A stretch of DNA of 64,000 bases from positions 31,848,198 through 31,912,197 of the forward strand of contig CM075937.1 of the NCBI GenBank assembly GCA_038030265.1, read 5' to 3'. Below, piece by piece: positions 44,060 to 55,139 of this stretch. The notes beneath the pieces were generated by a model that saw only the letters and a program-made list of their open reading frames with translations, had not been told where the DNA came from and ran no database searches. Each line of letters opens with the position of its first letter. Positions within the stretch are counted from its first letter, which is position 1. This stretch comes from Corythucha ciliata (Eukaryota; Arthropoda; Insecta; Hemiptera; Tingidae). A program made the translations under genes and the position numbers.

Positions 44060-44582
44060 GGCCTATGACATACTGGGCGGTTTCCCGCAAACAGTGTAGT
44101 TTCCTTTACTTTTTCTCCCGCGGCGGTCGCGCGGTGCTTTTTTTAGAGGAGAGCAATCTATGAGCAATGGCATACTGGGGCGGTTTCCCGCACGCGGTTT
44201 TAGTGTCTGGATTCTTTTTTCTGTTAATTGTTCGAGGAAAAGTTGTGATTTTTATTAAATATTTATTTATTTATTTTTGCTCTAATTATTAATGAAGACA
44301 TAAGGTTAAAATTTGGGGTAAACAGATAAGAATACCTAGGTACCCTATATTTTCCACATTATTTGTCGTACGCGTGAAATGAGATATCCTTCATTTTTAT
44401 TTTTTTATTGATTAGTGTTACGATTTTAGTTTTAGTGTTACGGGGACTCGTGGATAATTAATTTTCTTCCTAAGTCATTCCTCTCTCTCTCCTCACTACT
44501 TCGCGGGAACCGCAACTAGGTGACATACTGAGCGGCGCGGGAAAAAACCGCGCGCGGCAAACCGCCAAGTATGTCATAGGCC
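44060..44582. mobile_element. 523-bp MITE with TTA duplication
   Basis: Ends GGCCTATGACATACTGGGCG and its inverse, ~23 of 24 bp alike, flanked by TTA on both sides (44,057-44,059; 44,583-44,585). Internal copies of TGACATACTGAGCGG and GGCATACTGGGGCGGTTT make subterminal repeats. TTA duplication again suggests PIF/Harbinger. No transposase. Confidence 0.78.
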
Positions 44583-44912
44583 TTAGCGTAAGAACTTCAA
44601 TTTTGGGTTAAAAAAACCGTCAGTTTTGAGTAAAAGTTGTCAGTTTGGGAGTCAACGTTTCATTTAATAGGAGAACCTGTGAAATCACTTTGTCTTGAAA
44701 TCTTCAGTTTCGATCTAACACGTCAGCTTTGGCGTGAAATCTTCAGTTTCGGATGGTATTAATTAAGTCGTACAGGCGAATTATTATTAGCATAAATGGC
44801 CATAATAAAAGCTTGAGCACTGAGTGATCCCCAGAAGCGTTGATTCAGTGTCAACTATCTTCTTTGTACATCATGGGCTACAGCCGAGAGCTGGATTCAA
44901 GAGAATTGAGAT

Positions 44913-47900
44913 ATGACACGCCCTAAATGTGAGTACAAGTTTGTGTGTTTTTTTTTTTTTTTTCTCTCTCTTTTTTTTTACGAACGTGGTAACGTAAGGT
45001 CGAGACCACAGAAGAAGCGTCCATCATTGATTTTGCTATATTGGACGCAGAAAGGGGTCAACGTACTGAAGCTATGCACTCGTGTACCTCTCCTTTGTAG
45101 CGAAAATTCCCTTCTTCTTTCCGTTCTAATATAACCATAAAACGATTTTCTTCAGACGAAAATATTCAATGCAAAACGTGAGAGTTAAAAGAATGTCAAT
45201 GCATGGGTGAAATAGTGAGCGAATTATAAACGCATTTTGGGAGGGAAATTGTCTCAAATGATGAATCGAGAAAGAGAAAATTATATGTGAACGAACTATA
45301 AGAGAAAGCATTCCCCTTCATTAGAAGAAGAAAAAAAATAAAGGGAGGAGGCCACGCCTTTTATGAAACATCAAGTTCATTGCTTGCGAATAACCATTTC
45401 ATGAACATATATCTACTAGGAAGGAAAGATAAACGAACTTTCTCTTGCGAAACAATGCGGGGAGGCATGCTTTGCCCATCTCCGGTACCTCTCCGACCTC
45501 TCTGCCACACATTTTCCACTAAATGTCAGTAAAACTTACCACGGCAATGTGGCCGTCGGTTCAACTGAAGTGCCAGACCGCACTTCCCTTCCTATTAGTA
45601 TTTGACGGGCCAGAATTCGGGGAAACAACCAAGTTTTGCCATTCGCAATTCTTTTGACGAAAAAAAAACAACAACAATCTCCGATACCAATCTCTCTAAT
45701 GACAATAATTCACTATGAAGCATCATAATTAACAGGTAACAATTATTTGAATCAACCAAGAGTGGTAAACACTAACGTGAACTGTTTACGGCCTGTTAAT
45801 TCCTGTAGTCACACAGCCGTGTAATAATGTAATAATCCAGTTCGAACTCTTTTTACGATCCCCCCCCCTCATCCCACACGCCGTTATAGTCATTTGTCGC
45901 GGTAAATCGGAGTGACGGGAAAGAGGACGGGGCCCTGAGCAGCAAACGTTTTCCAAGACAGGGAACAAAATAAAACATAGTTTGACATTTTTTTTAAGCG
46001 TCCTAATCCACTGAACCCATTGCATAAAAATTACGAAATCTTTCATGAATGGGGGTTTTCGACTCATTGACAAATCTGAACCCCTCGAGCAAAAATTAAT
46101 TAAAAAGTGAATTCAATTTTTTCACGGCGGGGGTGCCGTTCGATTGGTAAATTTTCATCAGACAGTTTTATTGTTCTTATTCACTATGAAAGAAGAAGAA
46201 AAAAAAAATGATGATAATAATTCAAGACAGAAGCAAAAAAAAAAAAAAAATTTGTCGATTCACGATTACAATTTCATGGTCATCGACTTGGAAACAGACA
46301 AGAGGGAAAAGCCTCTGTAACTGTATGCAGAGCAGCAGCAATGATTCTTCAAGGGGATTTTTCCACCTGTTGACAGACGTAGGTGGTGGATGGGGACGAG
46401 GTCTGAAAATCTTGTTCAAGTAACCGCGACGGCCGACAAAACTGTTTGTGGAGAAGTTAAGAGCTATTGCTTTTGATATTGACTCAAAATGTTCAACTCA
46501 GGCTGGGTGAAAAAAGTTCGAGAACGTTAAAAAGATTTTATTATCAAGAGAGTCTGGACAATACTCAGACAACAACAAAAAAATTAAGAAGTCCGAACGG
46601 CGGTCACATTGCTGAAACCACGAAAATTCTCATTCTGATTTGTCTCTCCCAAAGCAAGAGAGAATGACTATATAGAGGGAGAAGAGGGAGAATATTATAC
46701 AGAGAGAGAAGGACCGAGAGAGAGGAGCATTCTCGACACTGTTAAGTCGAAAGTGGTTAAGTAGAAAGTATAGTTTGACAGGTGGGTTATTCACCTGCAT
46801 CCTCCTCTCTTACTTTTCTGACAGAATTTCTCGGAAACGATTCAGAAAAAAAAAAGGAATCCCGTGTTTCCGCCCCGTTTTACCCTTTTATAAAAAGAGA
46901 ATCAAGATGCCAACAACCAAAAAGAATAGCTCGTCTTGAATTAAACCAAAAAAGCTAGAATGTAGGTACTGACATAATTAATTTTAAAGACTGTCAATTT
47001 AAAATAGGTACCTACTTTCTAAAACAATAAACAAGCCCTTTCACTCAATTTCTATTTCAAAGTGATTAAACTTACAATCGGTTTTTTAAAACAAATACAT
47101 AATTAAAAAATTAATACATAAAATAGGTACATTTTTAAGCCCGTGATAGTCGAAAATGGGGGGGGGGGGTTGCCAATGTAATTATTGCGAAATACTTTTT
47201 CAAAGACATGGTGAGATGGAGGGGGGGGGCAGACTTATTTTTCGCTCTCTTTGAATAAAATTGATGCAAACGCGGGGCTATAGTCGTCAAAAATAATTTC
47301 TTTTGAAATATTTCCCTTTCGCTTTCGGAAGATAAAGCTGCTTACTAACTCAGCAACTCTTTTCAACCCCGTACATAAGCTAATTGTCACAGCCTATTGA
47401 GTTAGAATGCATTGTTGCAACATGTTTTCAAGGGGGACTCTTCCAGAAATGTCACGCCCCCCCCCCCCCGAATTAAACTCGTTATTGTCCATAAAGCTTG
47501 GGAAGTATGTTGTTGTTCTTTTAAACCGTGAAATCTTGGAGTTTGACGATAAGGCATAAGGCGAGACGAAGCCAAAGACTTTATACGACGCATTCTCTTC
47601 CACTATAACAGGAATGTACATCGGCGAGATAACTTTGGACCATTAATTTTAAAATAGAGGAATGAGGAGCTCCTGCTGGCTAGGCTCTAGGACAAATCAC
47701 TAATATTTACCAGATTCGTCTTCTCTTTTGACTTGAGAACTGGTTTAGAAAAAAGAAACCGAACAAAAAAAGCAAACAGGGCTGTGTCTGAGGGCTAATA
47801 CTATATTCTCGTGTTAATGCACCTGCGCCACACCGTCATCACTTTCCTCGTGATTTTTCAACAGTGATTTCATTGAAAGATGAAAAATAAAAATGTTTAC

Positions 47901-49580
47901 AATCGTATTCCAATAAAACTCGATTCGAATTATAAGTTTTCCCTTCCATGTTCCCGTAGGAGAAAGGAAGTAGGTACACGTAGAGTTCTTTTAATGAAAA
48001 AATCATATTATAATTATGTATTGCCCAGGAAGAAAATAACATTTTGTGACGACCTTTCATGACTACTTCCAATAGTAAGACCTAGAGTATTTTCATCCCT
48101 GAGAGTCACAGTTCCCCATCACGTTTTAGCATTTTCGTCGAAATAAGTTGAACTTACCCGTTTGAATAGCATGAAGACGCGACAGAGGAATAAACGGAAA
48201 GAAGAACTGACAAAAAGGAAAAAAAAAAAAAAAAATCCTCATTGTTCGTGGTTGAAACCTTGAAACATCTCCAACATTCAACTGTTGCTAAAACCTCCTT
48301 AATTGTTTAAATTCCGAGAGTTCTATTTATGGGATAATTGTTCCAGAACCTGTAATTTTTCAGGAAAGTGAAAAACTGACCTTCTCCAGCTCGGAGAGAA
48401 TTAAAGGAGGCGTTGTTGTCATTATTTTGTTTCAAACTTTATTCCAACGACGTCATTGTGTTCTTTTCATGCCTGAAACAAACATTAAAAAAATTGTTAG
48501 ATAGGCACGGTGATTGCTCTGTTTTTGTTGTTTTTTTATACGATTTTCGTACATTAGAGGACGCCGGATAATATACATATTTCTAGCTGCTGCATTTAAA
48601 TGAAAACATATACAGGAGAATCTTGTCACCAAGGACCTTTCAAGATTCATAGAGAGTTTCTTCCCCCACTAACGATGCTGATATAGTCATTGAACCATCG
48701 GGAGGGAGCACCTTTCCATAACTCAGTGGGAGGGGAGGGGACTGCAGAATTAATAAACCCCTTGGTTTTCTTTTTCAATTAAATTCAAATTCCCGCCAGG
48801 TGAAAGTTGTTGTATTTTGGTTTTTGCTTAATTACAGGAGTTTAGCGACATTCTTTCAAAGCACCGCAGTAATTTAATGAGTCGGTATACGAGAGAGAGT
48901 GAAGGAGAGGCAAGTCCTTTTTAAAAAAACTAAAAAGGATAAAAACATGAGGTAGGATAGTTTCAATTGAATACAAGATTCGATTCTATCTTTTTAATCA
49001 AACATTACAAGAAGCTTTGGTGAAAGGGAGATAGTTCGTAGTTGTAATAGTTGCGAAGGAACTTCAGATTTTAAGAAAAATCAGTGCCATGTGCAGGTAG
49101 AAATACTTTTCATAAAAAAAAAAAGAAGAAAAAAAAAAACAAAAAAATCGCACTTTGGGTTGGAAATGAACCATTTTGCTCCTCCAAAAGAAGGCGCGAA
49201 ATTGTACTTTTCTTGAACCCTAGACACCTAGAGAGGCAAAATGTTTTGCCCTCTCCAAGTGTTGTGATCCCTGTAAGCTGGATCGCTTCATAATTTCTTT
49301 AGTTTCTTCCCTCCTTCAGTGCGGAAAAAATGTGTGAACCTCGTCACAAGCAAAGTGACTTTTCTAACCTCGCGAGATGTATGTCTGCCCTCGGCTTCAA
49401 CTCAGGCCGTCCAACCTCCCCACGGTTAGAAAAGTTGCACTTTGCTCCCTAGGTTCACAACATATTATGTACTATTTCTTGTTTTCTGTGAGGACCCGTG
49501 ATGGAAGTTGTCATTTACATCAAGGATGTTAGGCGAATAGTGATATCAATTAGGCAACATTTTTAATTATTTAATGTTTG
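44913..49580. other. No gene recognised
   Basis: AT-rich. Contains G/C runs at ~45,861, 47,158, 47,221 and 47,458 and several A runs. Open frames are short and unconvincing. Confidence 0.4.
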
Positions 49581-49596
49581 AGACTACATAGGGACT

Positions 49597-49906
49597 CTCT
49601 CTCTCTGCGGAACTCCTTAAGATGTGGCCAGTACCTAGACCTTTTTGCAGGCCTTTACCTGGCCTGTACCCCATCTTTGGCCCGGATACCGCAACAGAGT
49701 CGGTCCCATCGCTCAGCTCAACCCGTTAGCCACGGCTACTGGCCAGCCAGCCGCGCCCGAGAGAGACCACGCGGAGGTGGGTCTTTTGAGCTGAGGATGC
49801 TGGCTTCCGCCATGGAACGAAACCGGACAGGGAAGAGAACCCTGCCCGGGTTGCCCAAGTAGGGAACCCTACTCAAGCATGGCCGGTCCCAGCCCTCTTC
49901 GCTCCA
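49597..49906 (-). mobile_element. SINE-like retroposon with 14-bp target duplication
   Basis: A 310-bp GC-rich insert between perfect copies of ACTACATAGGGACT (49,583-49,596 and 49,907-49,920). Read on the minus strand it ends in a GA-repeat tail (GCAGAGAGAGAG), which sets the likely orientation. Includes ACCCTGCCCGGGTTGCCCAA on the plus strand. No promoter boxes or family recognised. Confidence 0.75.
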
Positions 49907-50300
49907 ACTACATAGGGACTGGATTTTCCTTTTATTGTGTAGTGTTTCCTGAAGAAAAAGCTCCTGAGGTAGAACTCTGATTTTCCAGTCTGGCGCTCTA
50001 CGCCTCTAATATTTTGGGGAGATAGCTGAACTCAAGCCAAAATTCGTTCGTTCGTTCGCCAAAGGAGCAAAATTCGTTGATTACGGTGGGAGATAGCCAT
50101 CAAAATTTTTAACTAACACATCACACGCTTTTGCGGACGCCACAACTAAAAAAAAAAAATAGTTTTAGTAGGTATACCCAACTTTTTTTTTAGATGTATA
50201 ACATACATACATTACACTAGGTGACTCAGAATGAGAAATTTTTCACTTGTCTGTGTGGAGGGGGAGTAGACCACAGTGAAAATCAGAAAATCGCCTATTA

Positions 50301-52386
50301 TGCAGGGTGATTCAGGAGGAATGTGACAAACTTACACAGGTGATAGTGCGTACCTGGACGCACAAAAAACGTCATATAGACGCACAGCCGAAAATGCTTT
50401 GGTTACGAGATATGAGCATTTCCCTGTTTTTTTCTAGTTGCATTACTTTTTACGGTAATTATCGTGTTCAGGGCTCACCGTAGGTGGTTAGACAAAAACT
50501 GACGGTGGATTCGGAAAGAGGACAAAATCCTGATCCTGAAACCACCGTGAAAATAAAAAAATGTCGCTTGCGCGTCGCTATTTCAGCCATGTGAAAAGTG
50601 AAAAAAGTAGTTTTTTCGAATACCTGATAAATTTTACATCAGTATCAATCAGCTGCTAGTGCGCGCATCGACGGGTAAAGTTGTGGAAAACTACCCCGTT
50701 CTGTGTACTTTCGAACGGTGTCCTGATAGTTGAAGTTTGCAATCCTCCGACTTTAGCAATCAAGTTCCAGTGCAAAAAAAATGCAACTTGCTTTGACAAA
50801 ACAAACCGAATTGGTCAGGTTAAATGGCCTTTCCTTAGGCTATTGTGTTCCTCCGAGCATGCTCCCCTCAATGCCTGAAGTAAAGTAAGAATTCAATTCA
50901 CTACGCGAGGGTCACCATGAGAGACGCCGTGGATGAACTGCTACGTTAGGAAGAGGACAAGTAGGAGGAGTGAAGAGACAAGTTTCCTGGATTACCTGTC
51001 TATCAACAGGATTGTTGGATGTGTGGGTTTTTGACATGTGACGGGGAGATTTGTTTTTTTTAGACCTACGGATGCCTTGAAAATGGGGTGCATTTAACCC
51101 CGAAACTAGTCGGCATGAATGTTTTACTCAATTAATTAATCAACTACCTAAATCTTTTAACATCCACGATACAATCAAAAATTTGCTACGTTAGGACTTG
51201 AACGGGGACTTGGCCGTTCTATCTCATCGGAATCAGCTCAGCTCAGCAGATTGTGGGCGAGCAGGAGGACCAATTTAGTTCTGCGAGGTCTCCTGACCTA
51301 ACGTCCCTCGATTACTGTCTCTGAGGGTGAATGAAGACAATGGTATACGAACACAAGCCCAGCAAACGCGAGGAGCTGATCAACAAAGTTGTGGCCTGTG
51401 CTGAATCGATCAGACAACGAGATGCCGAAATTCTTCGAACCACCAGAGATATACAGAAAAGAGCGTCCCGGTGTCCACAAGGGGGAGGAATTTTTGAACA
51501 CTTATTTGAATGACGTTATGTTGTTATTTCAACTTAAGGTTGTTACTGTAAATTGATCTCATACAAGTTGGAGGGACAAACGATGGACAATGAACTCCGT
51601 GAATATGAGTGTGAGGTATGTGAGTGTACGTGAATGACATATTAGGGTACCGCCTGAATCTGATAAGGGGAAATGTCGAAGTCCATCATTTTCACCCTAA
51701 CACTGCAGCGTTACGCGAACACGCGAATAGCGCGCTGTTATCCACCATCTCAACTCACATTCCATACATGGAAAACCTCGTAGTCAATTGAATCCTTACT
51801 TCAGGCATCGAGAGGAGCATATTCGTAGGAACTCATTACCCCAAGGAAACGACATTTAAACTGACCTATTCGGCTTGTTTTAACAAAGCAAGTTTACATT
51901 TTTTTGCATTTAAACTTGATTGCTAAAGTCGGAGGGTTGCAAACTTCAACAATCAGGACACCGTTCGAAAGTACACAGAACGGGGTCGTTTTCCACAACT
52001 TTGCCCGTCGATTCGTGCACTAGCAGCTGATTGAAACTGATGTGAAATTTATCAGGTATTTGAAAAAACTACATTCTTAACTTTTCACATGGCTGAAATG
52101 GCCACGCCCAAGCGACATTTTTGGATTTTCATGGGGGTTTCAGGAACAGGATTTTGTTCTCTTTCCGAATCCACCGTCATTTTTTGTCTAATCACTAACG
52201 GTGAGCCGTGAACACGACAATTACCGTAAAAACTGATGAAACTGGGAAACAACGGGAAAATGCTGATATCTCGTAACCAATGCATTTCCGGCTATGCGTC
52301 CCTATGACGTTTTTCGTGCGTCCAGGTACGCACTATCACCTGTGCAAGTCTGCAAGTTTGTCACATTCCTTCTGAATCACCCTGTA
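50301..52386. mobile_element. Mariner/Tc1-like element with ~610-bp inverted ends
   Basis: Both ends read T(G/A)CAGGGTGATTCAG, with TA duplicated outside (50,299-50,300; 52,387-52,388). The inverted similarity continues for about 610 bp, to ~50,910 on the left and ~51,776 on the right, with substitutions and small indels. The 865-bp centre holds a decayed transposase end. TIRs this long are unusual for the group. Confidence 0.75.
51289..51513 (+). pseudogene. Decayed mariner-type transposase, C-terminal part
   Basis: Reads SPDLTSLDYCL, two stops where Trp codons are expected, then MKTMVYEHKPSKREELINKV and GGGIFEHLFE. SPDLT-LD holds the third catalytic Asp of IS630/Tc1/mariner transposases, and FEHL is their usual C-terminus. 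Upstream sequence is too decayed to read. Confidence 0.7.
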
Positions 52387-53404
52387 TACATATACCCCCG
52401 CCTCTCCTTCCTATCGATTCTCCCCCCCCCCCCCCCGAAACAAAATTTTCTCCTCAGGGGTTTTATGCCGACAGCACCGGCGATATCTCCTCGGAAATCG
52501 CATTTCTTCCGGGTGAAAAACGCCCTTAAAGTGAGCCGGTGGAAATGTTAGTTCGACTGGCTTACCATTTACCGAGTGTGCGGGAGGGGTCAACCCCGAA
52601 TAGCCGCGAAAACTTTCAGAAACTCTTCAAATGCCTATGTCCATTGCAACTTACAATTAGAGGATTGAAATTTCAAGGAGACCTGGAAGGGGCGAAAATA
52701 ACTCAGTCAGATTTTTTGAAAATAGGTATGTAAAAAAGGGATTTAAAAAATGTTTGAAAATGGGGTTAAATTTTAGGGGTTGAGAAATCGTAGATCCGTC
52801 AATGATGACGATAGACAGAAGCGTGCCATTTTCATCAGTCACGGCATAGCCATTTGGGGAAATAACGAGAAAAAAAACTGAAAAAATAAATTTCCCGTAT
52901 TCAAAAATTCTATACCATTCTACTACCTACTCAGAAAATTGCAAACGTGTACAAAAAATACTACTCTATGGTCAAAAAATCGGATGTTCGACCATCAGAA
53001 TCTTTTCCTATTAGGGGGCGCCGCAATAGTGTCACGAGGGCTATAGAAACGGCCCTGCATCCCAGAGTGCACGCCTATCATCCCACCGATCAAACTCCAT
53101 CAGCAGTACAAAATAAAAAAATGTGCTGGGATGAGCCACTATTTTTAAAGTTCGACATAAAATCTCGTTGTGCAATTTCAAAGGGCGCCACAACAGAAAT
53201 AACGTTGTTTCTACGTAATATCCGAATGTAGTGAGTTTCTGGTAGCAAAATTACAAGTTAGTGACTAGAGGGAAATTTTCTGGGAAGAAATTGTTGGTGG
53301 GGGGGGGGACAGTTAAGGAAGGTTAAGCTGACCATTTACAAGCCAGTCAGTGATTCAGTTCCTGAGAACGAATTCCCCAAAAAACAACTGTGAATCGAAT
53401 TGTT

Positions 53405-53480
53405 TTAGTGTTATCCGTGCTGACTGGTTCTAAATAACTGGCAAGTGTTGTTAAATGCAACTCGCAACCCCTGAAAAGTT
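53405..53480. repeat. Inverted partner of 54,795-54,855
   Basis: GCAAGTGTTGTTAAATGCAA and AACCCCTGAAAAG are inverse to CTTTGCAGGGGTTGCG and GCATTTAACAACACTTCCCA at 54,797. The ~1.4 kb between may be one disrupted element. Confidence 0.5.
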
Positions 53481-53915
53481 CGGTGATCCTTAGAACCCCT
53501 GAACAGAGTTTCTTGCGGGAAAAATTAGGTATACATATACCCTTTCTTGGATAGTCGGGGAAAATTATATTTCCCCCTCCATACTTCTTTAATTTCGCGA
53601 TGTGCAAGGTGGCGGGGGGGGGGTTGAAGCAACATTAGTTAATGCCTATGTCTTTTACCGAACCAACTGCCCACACTTGTCCCCAAGTCCATTCTTGCTA
53701 CGCCTATGTGCCTCAAATTAAGCTTGTTGCTCTCTAGCTATACATATTATAGCCACAGCTCAGAGCTACAGCTTTTATACATACATTTCGCATGTGAACA
53801 TGTAAAGATACTTTTTATCAACTTTTGAACAAGCATCGTGACAGAAAGACAGTACCCTACAAGAGTAATCTTGACAGCTCAGTTAAAAGAACACTATGCA
53901 AAGACGATTATAGAA

Positions 53916-54060
53916 TAGGTACATACCAGCATATACCTGCGCCATTTCAGTTCCAGATTTTTTAATTGTATGGCCGATGAGTGATGGCAAATTGGCAACG
54001 GAGCAGTTACCTCAAAAGTTATCAGAACAGAAATGGCGCAGCATGCGTATAGGTATGTTC
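53916..54060. mobile_element. Small foldback element
   Basis: Left GGTACATACCAGCATATACC, TGCGCCATTTCAGTTC; right GAACAGAAATGGCGCA, GCATGCGTATAGGTATGTTC. About 145 bp. Confidence 0.55.
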
Positions 54061-54574
54061 ATCTCTTTGTTGAAAAAGTTGAAGTTATTTATGACTTATG
54101 ACAAAGGAAAAGAAAGAAGAAAAAAAGTAAATTGTGCATGAGTAAGCGAACACAATCGTTACACGACGTTACACAACATATAGGCAGTCGTTTGTTTTTA
54201 ATTACTAGTAACGACGTTACAATTCAGTGTTTTTGTCTGATACCGATTTCAGAAATAATTCTCCGTTGTCCCGTCTTGTTCAACTCCGTGAGAAAGTATA
54301 GTTGTAAGGTCACAACGTGAATTGCGCAATTTTTTTCGAAGAGCAACCCCGTTTGAAGAGAAGACTCGATTATTATTTTTTTTTAAGCTTTGAAACACTC
54401 ATGAAATTTGAAGTCATCTTTCACGTTCTTCTTCATGATGTAACGCACGAAATTAACAGAAAATAATGACGCTATATTATTTTGTTTACTTCAAATCTCT
54501 TGTATACCCTAATCCTTCATGATGAAGTGCGGGGTGGTGGGGTTGATTTCCGAATTAACTGATGACATCAATCT

Positions 54575-54795
54575 GGTCTCCCCAACGATTTATTTATGAG
54601 TTTAAACCAAAACGTTTTCGACTCCGCGAGTCGAAGTGGTAGATCACAATAAAAACAACTGCTCGTCAACAGGCGTTGAAGGGGACACCATTTCCCAGGC
54701 ACTAGCTTGATGACCTGGATCTACCACTGATGATGACTCGGGGAGTCGAAAACATTTTGGTTTAAATTCATAAATAAATCGTTGGGGAGGCCGAA
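54575..54795. mobile_element. Small foldback element
   Basis: CTCCCCAACGATTTATTTAT and ACCAAAA(C/T)GTTTTCGACTC are inverted at both ends for ~48 bp with few changes; ~220 bp overall. The centre has a GTGGTAGATC inverted pair too. Confidence 0.65.
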
Positions 54796-55092
54796 CTTTG
54801 CAGGGGTTGCGTGGTGCATTTAACAACACTTCCCAGTTATTGAGAACCAGCCAATTAACCCTAACCTTTCAACCATTGTTCTTCCTCACGTGCACTCAAG
54901 TAACAAAATAAATCAAAAAAAGAGATGTCTCTCCACTTTTTATTCGCAGCTTATACCGGTTTCAATGCCTCACCGCATCATCATCAGTAAGTCTTCAAAA
55001 ACTAAACACATTCACAGGGTCGTTACACCTCGTCGTCAAGAAAACGTACCAAAACAAACAACACTGTTACTTGAACAACACTGTTACTGTTG

Positions 55093-55128
55093 TTTTGTTA
55101 CTTGAACAATTTTGTTCAAGTAACAAAA
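55093..55128. repeat. Perfect 17-bp hairpin with 2-nt loop
   Basis: TTTTGTTACTTGAACAA, TT, then its exact inverse. Related CAAGTAACAAAAT phrases lie at ~54,897 and ~55,070, so the hairpin may come from a local duplication. Confidence 0.8.
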
Positions 55129-55139
55129 TTCGAATTCAA

